A DNA stretch of 64,000 nt. It comes from Gracilaria gracilis. Taxonomy: Eukaryota > Rhodophyta > Florideophyceae > Gracilariales > Gracilariaceae. Both the position numbers and the translations under genes were made by a program. This document shows, piece after piece, positions 40,231 to 50,564 of this stretch; the stretch's first letter is position 1, and the number at the start of each line of letters is the position of its first letter. Where the stretch lies: the NCBI GenBank assembly GCA_030374805.1, contig JARGSG010000184.1, positions 671,001-735,000 on the forward strand. Direction: 5' to 3'. The notes beneath the pieces were generated by a model, which saw nothing but the letters and a program-made list of their open reading frames with translations, was not told where the DNA came from and ran no database searches.

Positions 40231-41037
40231 TTAGTCTCTGAAGCGTTGATTGTATTGTACATACCACCAGTAACATGGGTCCCACTGTGGATGCCATGTA
40301 GGCCACATCCTTCCTCTGACATCCACATCTGAGGCATCCGGCTCCGTCGTGACCCACAAGTCATGAAGCTCGTCAGGGCATCGTTGGTTGGGAAGAATAG
40401 CTTTCGCCACAGCGGTTGGTCGTCTGGGAGTTTTAGACGGTTGACCATCGCGTTCTGCAATCATAGCATACCACCCCCCAATAGCATTCACACCGGAAAC
40501 ACTGCGTGTGACCCAGTCATTCGAAGGAAGAACTGCAGTGCCTTTTGCGTCTCGTGAAAAGATGTACACGCGCGTTGGAAGGTATCTTGTCTGCGTTTGA
40601 TGCACGCCAAAGACGAACTCATTGTCGAGACCATCGACGCGAGTTGCCCAACCTTCACTGTTCCATCCAGGAAGGGTTGCAGGGGGTCTGTCGTTATTGT
40701 ATTGCACCGAGACAATCAAATAGATCCTCGCGTCGCGGTGGAGATTGAGTTGAATGAAGCTGTCCGAGACAGGTTGTTTGTGGTGCGCAACATAGAACCA
40801 GTCTAGCGCATTGTATACCATGGAGGACTCATCCACATCTGGAGCGAATCGGTGAGTGGTGTAGCGCGGGTAATACACGGCTTCCGTTGTGCTTCGGCCG
40901 TTGAGAATTGTCCATGATGATAGGAGCACGGGATTCAAGTTGGATGAGTATGCTGGATGATCGGCGCAGGTCAAGGGATTAGAGGCTGCGTAGACGACCA
41001 AGAGGGCGTGAGCGATTACGAGAAGAGGGGTGGACAT
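40231..41037 (-). CDS. Secreted protein of unknown function
   Basis: 268 residues from an ATG at 41037. The N-terminus MSTPLLVIAHALLVVYAASN is a good signal peptide (short n-region, hydrophobic core, small residues at the cleavage site). The mature part is rich in Trp, Tyr and Asn with few Cys: LSSWTILNGRSTTEAVYYPR, YNALDWFYVAHH, RIYLIVSVQYNNDRPPATLP, WPTWHPQWDPCYWWYVQYNQ. Such aromatic-rich beta proteins are often carbohydrate-binding or cell-wall proteins, but I see no known motif. It is upstream of the 39232-40107 ORF on the same strand and may be co-transcribed with it. Confidence 0.6.
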   Translation of the reverse strand: MSTPLLVIAHALLVVYAASNPLTCADHPAYSSNLNPVLLSSWTILNGRSTTEAVYYPRYTTHRFAPDVDESSMVYNALDWFYVAHHKQPVSDSFIQLNLHRDARIYLIVSVQYNNDRPPATLPGWNSEGWATRVDGLDNEFVFGVHQTQTRYLPTRVYIFSRDAKGTAVLPSNDWVTRSVSGVNAIGGWYAMIAERDGQPSKTPRRPTAVAKAILPNQRCPDELHDLWVTTEPDASDVDVRGRMWPTWHPQWDPCYWWYVQYNQRFRD

Positions 41038-41863
41038 GGTGGGGCTCGAAAGAGTTGATGCAGATGTTTGATGTGGACCCAGGCGAGAGTATCAAACGGC
41101 AATGGGTGAAAAGCGCAGGCGTAGGAAGTGCGAAAGTGCGGATGAGCTGCTGGAGTTCTCGGAGGAGAAACAGTGGCGGGATTGTTGGGCAAGCGCAACG
41201 CGCGGACACACGGGATGAACACAGAGGATCAAGGTTTTGGTTGTGAAACGATAGATGATCGTGCTTTTCTTGATCGCAAGTTGCGGAGGCGAACTTCACG
41301 CAAGCAACTTGGCGCGAGTCGGGTTACGCCGCCGGCGGTCGGAGGCACGGCGCGCGCAGGGCCTGATCCAGTGCTGAGGAGACAGACTAAGATCCACCTC
41401 GAACTCCCCCGTGGGCATTGAGACAATGCAGAGAGAGGGGTTTGTGGGCGGCTGCACCATATTTACTCTAGAGCGGTGTGCTTCCGTCAAGAAATGCCTG
41501 CAGAGTACGATGCGGGCTGGAAGTGGGGTAGCGTTAACGTTAACGCTAACGTTCCCCTCTAGCATGCGTTTACGTGGGTTGATCATGCTTCCCAAGCCGT
41601 GTAGGAACGTTGCCGTTGGTATAGGATACGTGGGCTCTCAGATTAGCATGCTCGGAAAGGCTTAGAAAGCCTTTCCGAGCATGCTAATCAGCCCACGTAA
41701 ACGCATGCTACACGTAGCGGCCAGAGCTTCAGGAATGGTAATTTGCGCATTACTGCATGCAAGAAACAATTGAATACCAACTCAATGGTTAATTGATGTC
41801 CTTTCTATAGTACAGAATCTGTACCAACGGTACCCTTTCAGTACAAACGGGGAATGATGATTC
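41038..41863. other. Intergenic region with foldback element
   Basis: 5' flank of the secreted-protein gene. Around 41531-41552 there is GCGTTAACGTTAACGCTAACG, a short self-complementary repeat. 41560-41710 holds a foldback structure listed separately. No gene was found. Confidence 0.4.
41629..41700. repeat. Strong inverted repeat (foldback)
   Basis: The arms 41629-41663 and 41666-41700 pair over about 34 bases (TACGTGGGCT, a 4-base bulge, then GATTAGCATGCTCGGAAAGGCTT) around a two-base loop. An outer arm, TAGCATGCGTTTACGTGGGT at 41560-41579, is repeated inverted at 41690-41710. This looks like a small foldback or MITE-like element. Confidence 0.85.
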
Positions 41864-44811
41864 GTGGCCCGACTAGAAGCAACGCCGTACGCAGTGTCCT
41901 TGGTCTTCTGTCAAGTTGACAGTGTCAACCATGCTGGACGCAACAGCCGCCTTGTTTCTTCGGCAAAGGACTTGCGAACTCAGAAATCAGCCAATGTGGT
42001 GATGCAATTCCATCCAAGATTGCCACAAAGCGAGGAGTCAAGAGCGACATTAATGACTCACGCTGGTTTCTTCCTTTCCGAACACTTCGAAGGAGAGAAT
42101 AAGCGTGCAATGGAAGCTATTCTGGACTTATCCCAAGGGTTACCGTTACCGCTTGCTATCTGTGCTACATCTATGCGTCAAAAAAGGTTTGGGACCGGAT
42201 GAATGGCACAGGTTCTTCCGAGAACCATCAACAACCGACACACTAGCAACATGGAACGTATCAGGCTATGGGCCAGTGAGCCAAATTAGTGAACGTTCGA
42301 TTTCCGCTTTGAAAGTTGTTTGGAGGGAAAGAAGGCAGAAGAATTTGTAACAGCCGTTGATGATAACCGAACTGTTCCTGTGTCAGTGCTTCAACGCGTG
42401 TGGAATCTACGTGAACCTGATTCGGTGGAAACAGAAAGAATATTCGAAGAAATGGAAGACGTTCAAATTATCGAGTTGGAGGAAGCGAAAGCAGGCACCT
42501 CGGGTACGAAATTTGTACGTCCTTGCGTCGGAGTTTTGGATATCGTGCAGGATCTAGCGAAAAGGGAGAACGTATATGAAAAGTACTGCAAGCGCTTGAT
42601 CGGCCGTTACACATCTCCAACGATGCGGAAGCTTCCATCTCAATGGATTCCGAAACGGGAGAGTATTATCATCGCTTTCAAAGATTTGGGACGAAGCGGT
42701 CACGAAGTTTCCAACGAATCTCACATGGTATTGTTTTGCGCAAAAGGCATGTGTGGAAATTCATACGCCTTGCTTTTGGCAAACAAAGTACGAGCAAGAC
42801 CACGGACTTCACATCTTCCATGACAACACTGGCAACTGAAGAAAAGCGTCAAATTTGGTGAACGGTTCATGAAGAAGATGAATACGTTAGCGACAATGTT
42901 TGCAGGCTATTGAAAGAAGCTGGTGAAGTCGAAGAGCTTTTGTGATTGCTCATGGAGCCACAATGGACAGTGGGCCGTCTGCTGGAGAAAGGGGTTGACA
43001 GTGTTATTCAGGATGTTTTGGAAGGAAGGTCGGCACTACCCGCACTAGCGGGTAAGGGCGAGCAGCAGGAATTGAAAGAATGTCTAGACTTCATTGGTGA
43101 AGCAGTGACAATGAGCCGTGCCGCTGTTGGAAGAGGTGGAAAGGAGGCTTTCTTTCAGTTGTACGGGCGTCTAGTGGTTCACGCGCAATCCCACGAAATG
43201 ATGAAGAAGTTCATAGAAAACATGGAGCGCGAAGCAGTGAAACCATGGGCAAAGCCTGGGATAGGGTTTTTGAGTCCTGCCGGTGGTGACAGGCTGGAAA
43301 TCATGCATTCAGACGGTCATGTTTTGTGTGCCATGGTTAGTGACAATCGGATACTGATGTGTTGCAGAGGACTTCTCAAACTGTCGTTCTTGCGTCATCA
43401 CTTACAAGATGGGATAGTAGAGAGAACGTATCTTGGTTCAGAAAATGTTCCAAAACCCTGGGCTAAGGAAACAACGTGTGCCGCCATAGTGCCAGATGGC
43501 GAAACGATAGTAACTGGGCTCCGGGATGGAGCTGTTGCTGTCTGGAGCGGAACGAGCGGAGCGCTAATCTTCAAGAGTACAACCCAGCATGCGGATGCAG
43601 TGCAGTATATCGCGATCAGTGACGATGGGCGATACATGGTTTCGGTGTCTCTGGAGGAGACAATCTACGTCTGGAATTCTTGTGCCGGGAAAGTGTATAA
43701 GCTCCGTCACACTCTAGTCGGTCACACTGGGAGCGTCCTGTGTGTTTCACTGATTGCAGACGGAAGTCGTGTTGTATCGGGTTCGGAAGACGGAACGATC
43801 CGTGTCTGGGATTGCGACAGTGGGATGGCGATCATGACACTTAAAGGTCATACTGATTGGGTTTCATGTATCGCAGTTAGTCAGGATGGGAGAAGACGAA
43901 TTGCTTCAGGGTCGTATGATAATACTGTGCGGGTGTGGGATGGAGGAGACGCAATCTATCCAGCCCTTATTGGCCACACTGGTACTGTCCAATGCGTTGC
44001 TATTAGCGCTGATGGAACGCGCGTTGTTTCCGGGTCGGAGGATAATACAGTTCGCGTCTGGAACGTGGAGAGTGCAGAACCGATGGTGGATGGCAAAAGT
44101 TTGCGTGGTCACACAGATTGGGTGGCAGGGGTTGCATTTTCTCGGGATAAAGAACTAATCGTATCGTGGTCATTGGATCGCACAGTTCGACTGTGGAGTG
44201 GAGAAACTGGAAGCGCTGTCAGTAGCACAATAGCGGGTCATACGACATGTGTGGCGGCTAGTGTTGATGGAAGGCGTGTGTTTTCTGGGTCCGAAGACGG
44301 CTCAATTCGGCTGTGGGATGGGAAGAATGGGATTATGATTGGAGAGGCGCTGACCGGTCATAGCAAACGTATAAGGTGCATAGCGGTCAGCTCACATGGA
44401 AGATTTATTGTGTCAGGGTCGGACGACAATACTGTGCGAGTGTGGGATATAGAAAGAGGAAATGCTATTGCCCTCTTTGATGGTTTTAAACACGGGGTGA
44501 AACGCATTGGAATCAGCTACGATTGCGAGCAAATTGTTTCGATTAACAACATGGACGAAGGATGTGTGTGGAGCGTAATAAGCGGGAATAGTATCATGAC
44601 GTCAGCCGATATGGGGTGGGCTGGGATTATCCAAAAACTTGAACCAGATTGGTCCGACCATTCGGAGCTTCCGCGGGTGAAGAACATTAAGGAGGAAGCT
44701 AGGAATGGTCCTATGATTCTAGGCACACCAGATACGGAGGTCTGGCGCTGTGGGGACTGGTATTACAGTTTCCGATGCAATTCGCTTGCGGTCTGTCAAG
44801 TAGTTCGGTGA
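41864..44811 (+). pseudogene. STAND NTPase with WD40 repeats (NB-ARC part broken)
   Basis: The 5' third is a decayed NB-ARC: in frame-shifting pieces one reads VSLVFCQVDS, then LDLSQGLPLPLAICATSM (the GLPL motif), LGPDEWHRFF, a winged-helix segment (VLQRVWNLREPDSVETERIF, where Glu follows the usual 'lw' helix) and VGVLDIVQDLAKRE, like the 'vHdlv' MHD region. No P-loop is found, so the 5' end is lost. Frames change near 42180, 42350 and 42650. TGA stops occur at about 42859 and 42942. From 42946 the frame is open for 621 codons with an armadillo-like linker and about eight WD40 repeats (for example LVGHTGSVLCVSL...SGSEDGTIRVWD). Intact relatives (APAF1-like) oligomerise on nucleotide and sense danger signals. 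The WD40 part might still be expressed alone, but I treat the locus as a pseudogene. Confidence 0.7.
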
Positions 44812-47158
44812 AAGGATTAAAGTCCATATCTACATCGCACGTTGCCGCGCGGCATCCGTGGCCGCGCAGCAGACTGAACGCCCTTTAGCCCTCAGTGAGG
44901 GCCCTCACCACGCGCCACGACGGTACTATAAGATACAGGTAATCTACCGTTGGTAGTCTACAACGCTGCCAGCTTGCCTTGTTCATCGTATCACCGCCGC
45001 TACCATCCCACCGCCGTGGACCACCTCCATCGCAACGAATGTCACCACAGGAGTACACCAAACCTCCGCGGCCGTAAAGCGAGCCCGACAGTTTCCTTTC
45101 TTCGCCGCACAACACCGCGACGCACCTGCTGGAAGCTTTCAGTCCACAGTGCACCTTCGGTGTGAACTCCACATCGAAGGTGCGAGCTTGATTCGCATGT
45201 CATGATGCGGTCAAACCACACAGGTGTCACTGGTGCGAAAGTCGCTCGAATGTAAACACTGCCTGGACAGATTTCGTTCATTCAGCTCGCCTTACAGACC
45301 CAGCTGTCAGCAACTCAGAAGACAAACTCACAACAAAAGCTTCAAGTTGGTACCGTTACACGTAGTAGCGTTTTAGCCGTTCAACTACAAATCCCTCACA
45401 ATAATTGTGTCGTTTCATAGCTACGTTTCTGCCGCTATATTTCCTTCGCTGATGCTCTTCGTCCGGAACGACAACCACGCTGCACCCTCTCATCCGTGAA
45501 GGTATGAATCGATATGCGTAGTACTCCGTAGGATAGCCGACAAGAGCAGCACCTTGTCTGTAGAACATATTTGATTTGAATCATATGACGCACATCAGAG
45601 ATAGGACCACAGCGTTTCTATAAAGCAGAACTTCCGTAGTAGACAGTTGTACAGTAAAAACACCACACCGTTTCTTGTACTCCTGGAGCTGCGGCAGAGT
45701 CTGTAATGTCAAAATAGCAGTTGTGGTGGCCTCATTCAAGGCAGTGTACATATGTGTTCTGCACGACTACATGCGTGCCGGACATGAGCGACAGAATAAA
45801 ATTATAGGCGAAAACACGTCCGTTTCGGGCGGTGAAGTGTTTCGTCTACAACTTTGTTCCAATTCAGTCCTAGGCGCTCTCGTTCAGTGCAAACAGAGAC
45901 AAAATGCAGCGCTTTAAAATGAGTGGATGTTCGAAAAGCTTCGTCAAGCATACCGAAGCGTAGAGCTCGTTCAATATCGAGGTTTGGTCTGGTGAAGCGT
46001 TTGCGACACTTTTGAGGTTGAACAGTTAGATTTAGAAAGTGGCCTGGTGTCCCCATACATCGCCACTTGTGTAGTGTCCGCTGATACCACAACTAGTTAG
46101 AGCACTCGTCTTCTTCTTGAACAGCTCTTACATCACTGGACCTCACACTGGTTTTATGCAGCCCTTCGAGCCTGGGCGAGAATCAGCTTCAAATTTTTGA
46201 TCTGATTATGTTTATTTGTCCTTCACTTGCTGGTGAGGGCGCTGCCCTATGAGCGTTAGCATCGCGAACAGTTTTAGATATGTCCTTCTAAAACGAGCTT
46301 GTGGGCCTCTTTCAAAAACTAACCGGACCACAAGTAACAGGCCAACTTGCGTGGGAAATTTGATTTTCCCTTTGACTGCTTAGACTTGGAGGCCTTACAA
46401 GAAGCATTTCCTGCACAATCTGGGGGGACATGGCTCTCATCAAAGCAAGACGGATCACTTTCATCACTCCCCAATTTGCTCTCCACATGCCATGGAATTT
46501 GATCCACTACACTGCTCAAACCCTCCTTCTTTACTGCTGCACAAACAGACGTGTAAATCCTCATAGCAAAGAGGAGATGTTATGTCATTTGCGGAAGCTT
46601 GCAATCTTGAGGTGGTTACGATTCATCTCGAGCTTGCTCAATTCTCTTTCCCGGAAGATTAGCTTGTAACGGTGGATTGTAGTGGTCATAGGTGTGGGCT
46701 ACGTCGTCTTCGCATTCGCTATTCATATCGCGCAAGCAATTCCGGTGATCAACACCCCTTGGCTAGATCTTCGTTCTGCTGGTTATTCATCACTAAGCGT
46801 CGGCGGCAAGAATGCATAATATACGAAGTAAGGTGCGCCTGACGGTGAAGGCACTTCGACGGGGGGGGGGGGGGGGGAGGAATTGAAGGGGAGCGATGCG
46901 TTGGGTCACAACTTAAGACTCAGAACTTGTGAGTCACAAGGCAGCACCCAGCGCGCGCGGCTCGTCGATGCGCGAAGCGGAAGACGAGCGCGCCAGCAAT
47001 GACGGCCTGCGTGCGAATTGTTGCGCTGTCCCGAAAAGATTTCGCCGCTGCAGAAGAGGGGGATCAAACCACTGGATGCGCCTCCCCTCGTGCAGCCCGA
47101 TCCGCGACGTAACAAGCGACTCTCGGTGTCCAAGTCGCAGATACGCATTGTGGATGCC
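44812..47158. other. Long region without a supported gene
   Basis: About 2.3 kb with only short frames. Minus-strand frames at 45356-45568, 45802-46092 and 46319-46564 have protein-like composition and might be exons or relics of one gene, but nothing links them. 44845-44875 has a GC palindrome (GCCGCGCGGC...GGCCGCGC). 46861-46877 is a run of 17 G. Confidence 0.35.
46861..46877 (+). repeat. G17 homopolymer
   Basis: Seventeen consecutive G residues follow TTCGAC. Such a run is mutable and can form G-quadruplex structure. Its length may also reflect assembly error. It lies about 280 bp upstream of the gene at 47159. Confidence 0.8.
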
Positions 47159-47986
47159 ATGCTTAACGCCGCGGCCCGATTTGTGGAAGAGCCTTCCAGT
47201 CTGTCAGACTCGTCGCAGGACAGTGAAGACAAACTGGACTTCACCTTCAAGTCGTCTACGGAGAGCTCAGACTCCTCGCACATCAACTTCTGTTTGCGAA
47301 CCAGCAGCGAGGCTTCCACTTCATCAGAAGAGTCTCGTGAAGACCAAGTTGGACACTTTGGGCGTTTGGTGGTTACGAGCGAAGCATGTGGGCAGGAGCC
47401 ATCTTCGTCGCACCCGAAACAGACCGATTATGAGGAGCAAGTGCTGGCGTTGTCGCGCAGAGTGGCGCAATTGACCGCTCTCACTGCTTCTCTCCAACGT
47501 GAGTTGAACACGTGTAACAGCGAGAAGAAGCAGTTCGAAGAACAGCTTCGCGCGCTTCAGCCCTGTAACCCGAGTGGGTGTGCGCCGCCTTCACCTCGAA
47601 GCAGTGCGACAAACGCCGACTCGCCCACAGAACCGATTTCGATGGGACGTAGTTCCAAGGGGAAGTGCTCGGTGAAAGAGGAAGAGAGGTTGAGAATGGA
47701 ACTGATGGAACAGAAACAACGAACGACGCAGATGCAAATAGAGAACGAAAGGCTACTGGGCGTGATCTTGAGGCTCAAATGTGAGATGGAGCTTGAGCAC
47801 GATCTCAACATGAGATCAAAGAAGAATGCGGTTGCTGAATTACTTGTGCGTCGGCGGGAGAAGAGGAACAGTTGCACGCGATCCTCAAGAGCGTCGCGAG
47901 AATCGAAAAGGAATGAATGGCATATGCGAAGATGGTTGTTCGGCAGAAGTAAGAGCCACAAGTCGAAAAAGAACAACTCGTCGTAG
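47159..47986 (+). CDS. Ser-rich coiled-coil protein, unknown
   Basis: First in-frame ATG at 47159 (MLNAAARFVEEPSSLSDSSQ). The frame is open upstream to at least 47018 (KPLDAPPLVQPDPRRNKRLS looks coding), so an upstream exon is likely. With this ATG there are about 275 residues. A Ser/Glu/Asp-rich N-terminus is followed by two coiled coils (EEQVLALSRRVAQLTALTAS and LRMELMEQKQRTTQMQIENE). The C-terminus is very basic (RRREKRNSCTRSSRASRESK, then SKSHKSKKNNSS), so nucleic-acid binding or nuclear location is likely. I do not recognise a family. Stop is TAG at 47986. Confidence 0.55.
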   Translation: MLNAAARFVEEPSSLSDSSQDSEDKLDFTFKSSTESSDSSHINFCLRTSSEASTSSEESREDQVGHFGRLVVTSEACGQEPSSSHPKQTDYEEQVLALSRRVAQLTALTASLQRELNTCNSEKKQFEEQLRALQPCNPSGCAPPSPRSSATNADSPTEPISMGRSSKGKCSVKEEERLRMELMEQKQRTTQMQIENERLLGVILRLKCEMELEHDLNMRSKKNAVAELLVRRREKRNSCTRSSRASRESKRNEWHMRRWLFGRSKSHKSKKNNSS

Positions 47987-48470
47987 CCGAAGTACGACGC
48001 TGTGCTCTGAGCTCTTCATTTGTGCTCTTTGCGCGCCGGGGATGCCTCGAGCGGAGAGGCCATTGGGTTTGTGCTTAGTTTGTGAAGATAGCGTTCCACA
48101 AATAAAACTGACTTCGTCAACGCTACGCAAGAAATGGGGGCTTTGTTGGTGGAGTAAGGGTAAAGGTTACTGGGAATCGGCGCGGCACGCGCCGATTCCA
48201 GCACTCGAGTGATCATGTTTGGAACCGAACCAATCGCGCCGCGCTCCTTCCTATAGTTAACGTTACGTTTAACTTGCCAGTAGATCTACAATCCTGTTAG
48301 TCAGTACCTGTGCAGTACCTACAAGCCGCGTAGTAGTCTGTAAACTGTGTGAATGCTCAGGGAGTGCGAAGAAACTCACAGAATTTGCAAACTGTAATCA
48401 ACCGCGCACACCAGATTCATTTACGTATCAGAATGCCAACATGTATAAAGACATAGTAACTACGTAATCC
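47987..48470. other. Intergenic spacer
   Basis: No gene seen. It is the 3' region of the coiled-coil gene on one side and of the transposase relic on the other. Confidence 0.35.
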
Positions 48471-49231
48471 CTACTCAAAGGGTTCCAAAAATGGATCAAC
48501 AGTAGCGTCATCAGGCGCACCACCTCCAAACTCAGTGTCTAATCGCATTCGCTTTTTCTCCCGATATCGCTGCTGTGTACGCTTGCGCTTACTGACAATT
48601 TGCTCGCCTATATGCCGTAGTCGGTTCTTGATCTTTTAATAGTGTTCACCATCAGCAGAACGTAGTGGGTACCACCTAATGTGAAAGTTTGTTAGAGCAG
48701 TAGCAAATTCGAAAAAGCAATTATAGATCTTTTCACTCCACCTCCATTTGACGGCAAATAATGTCCACAAAGACGTTAGGCGCCCAAACCAGTTTTCAAC
48801 AATCACTCGATCTGACGAGACCAGTCAATTTCTGTGTGTCTGTTCGGTTGTAAGCAAACCGTTTGGGGGCCTTCTCGTAGGATGTATCAGCCGCACTCGA
48901 TGCTCACCTCCCTGATAACCTTTGTCGGCTAGAACCGCCCACTGATTTGGGTACTGCTCGAATAATTCTCCAATGTCAGGGATATCTTTTTCGGCGCTTG
49001 CCTTTTGAAGTGCAGCTGCATAAAACGCATGGTTTCAAAAGAAAAGATCAATATCCGCTTTCGAACCAGGATGATAGTCAGTAAATCCTACCGCTGGCCC
49101 GTTGGATAAAACAGACACCTCGGTTTTATAGCCATATGACTTGTGCTTTCCGCTGTAGTAAACGTTTCCTCCTTGAATATTGCCAGACGGCCGCTTGCTC
49201 TGATGGAAAAACATGTCTGTGGCTTAGCGAG
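48471..49231 (-). pseudogene. DDE_Tnp_4 (ISL2EU/Harbinger-like) transposase, C-terminal part
   Basis: This stretch has no long frame, but translating the minus strand in pieces gives a clear DDE_Tnp_4 domain: ATDMFFHQSKRPSG with the first catalytic Asp, VYYSGKHKSYGYKTEVSVLS, then WAVLADKGYQGGEHRVRL with the second Asp, and SDRVIVENWFGRLTSLWTLF with the Glu. The C-terminus is basic (GEQIVSKRKRTQQRYREKKR) and ends in a TAG at 48471. Stops inside: TAA before ATD (could be CAA, Gln), TGA after IDLFF, TAA after DGEHY. At least two frame changes occur. This is the downstream half of the gene cut by element B. The 5' half lies at 60067-60558. Confidence 0.8.
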
Positions 49232-49236
49232 CAAAT
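49232..49236. repeat. Target-site duplication CAAAT (left) of element B
   Basis: CAAAT precedes the first LTR copy and recurs at 60062-60066 after the 3' LTR. Confidence 0.88.
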
Positions 49237-49553
49237 TGAAGGACATCACTCCTCAGAGGCGATTTGGGGTACTTACTTAATTTCGGCATCATGCGTTAGT
49301 AGATATATATGAGCTACACCGCTATTAGCGTGTCTTCTCGCTGAGGTAATTTCCACACATGTACACGTGGATTGCACGACTCGAGGCGCCGCTTAGCGGG
49401 TGTGACTAGCACACGTGTAGCACGGATATGCCGAAGGCAGTGCGCCCAGCATTGCTGTATTTACTCAGATATTTTATAGATTATTTTGCCCGGCGCACCC
49501 ACTGTCAGTGGTGCGCCGAGCTCAGTACTTAGAGGGTTGAGCATCGCTGCCCC
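49237..49553 (+). repeat. Extra partial LTR at the 5' end of element B
   Basis: It corresponds to the first 317 bp of the LTR (TGAAGGACATCACTCC to GAGCATCGCTGCCCC) and is followed at once by a full LTR. Because the CAAAT duplication sits before this copy, it belongs to the original insertion. Tandem duplication or LTR recombination after insertion is the simplest explanation. Confidence 0.85.
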
Positions 49554-50403
49554 TGAAGGACAACACTCCTTGGAGGCGATTTGAGGTACTTAGTTAATTT
49601 CCGCATCATGCGTTAGTAGATATATATGAGCTGCAGCGCTATTAGCGTGTCGCCTCGCTGAGGTAATTTCCACACATGTACACGTGGATTGCACGACTCG
49701 AGACGCCGCTTAGCGGGTGTGACTAGCACACGTGTAGCACGGATATGCCGGAGGCAGTGCGCCCAGCATTTCTGTATTTACTCAGATATTTTATAGATTA
49801 TTTTGCCCGGCGCACCCACTGTCAGTGGTGCGCCGAGCTCAGTACTTAGAGGGTTGAGCATCGCTCCCCCAAGTAAATTGCCTCTTGCTAAGCAAGGGCT
49901 TCTGGCTCTAACTATCACGCCTTCGCGGACTGATCACCTCCAAGTGGAGTGACGACCGCGTTGTTCACGTATAGTTACCCACCCTTGTGGCGCTCAGAGT
50001 ATAACCACTATTTGTGTGTCTCGTTCCGACCTATTGTCGTTCACTAGCCCCTGTATTGGGTTTGCTTTATTCTCTCTCTCTTCCCCACTCTGGTGGTTTG
50101 CTTTCTCCCCTTTTTGGGTTTGCCTTTTTGCCCTGTTCTCAGTGGCCCGTTTCCGACACCTTGTCGTTGCCGTGCTACTCTCTTTCGAGGACTCATCTCG
50201 TGACCGTGTGAACACGTGGATCTCTACCGACTACTAATCAGCCTAACGCTCCGACGCTTGTCGTGACGGTTTGACCTCGGATTTACACCCGGCTTAGCTG
50301 TGTCATTCCCGAAGTGCTGCGTTCGCTGTGCTGCTCTGTCGAGAAGAAGATTCCGAACGTCTTCGTGAGCTTGCGCTTTTCCCGCCAAAAGCGTTGCTCC
50401 ACA
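49554..50403 (+). repeat. 5' LTR of element B (850 bp)
   Basis: TGAAGGACAACACTCC to GCGTTGCTCCACA. Same length as 59212-60061. It ends with TG...CA borders and is followed by the primer site. Confidence 0.92.
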
Positions 50404-50405
50404 AG

Positions 50406-50424
50406 TGGTCTCCCGACTTAGAAG
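50406..50424 (+). other. tRNA primer-binding site of element B
   Basis: TGGTCTCCCGACTTAGAAG begins two bases after the LTR. It shares 18 of 19 bases with the site of element A. Confidence 0.8.
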
Positions 50425-50564
50425 CTTTTAGTTTTTGTTGGAAGATTCACTCGTGAATTCACTCGTTGCGAGGTTAGTCCTTTTGCCCTTGTCTCCATTT
50501 GGAAGTTCACTGGAAGTCCCAGCCAATTGGCTGTCGATTATCCCGTTGTACGGTTGTTCTGGTC

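Noticed and set aside
44812-47018. Minus-strand short frames at 45356, 45802 and 46319 as a gene
   Set aside because: Composition is protein-like but no motif, start or shared splice signals tie them together.
49237-49553. An older solo LTR into which element B inserted
   Set aside because: The rest of that LTR is missing after the 3' LTR, and the CAAAT duplication sits outside the truncated copy, so it is part of the same insertion.
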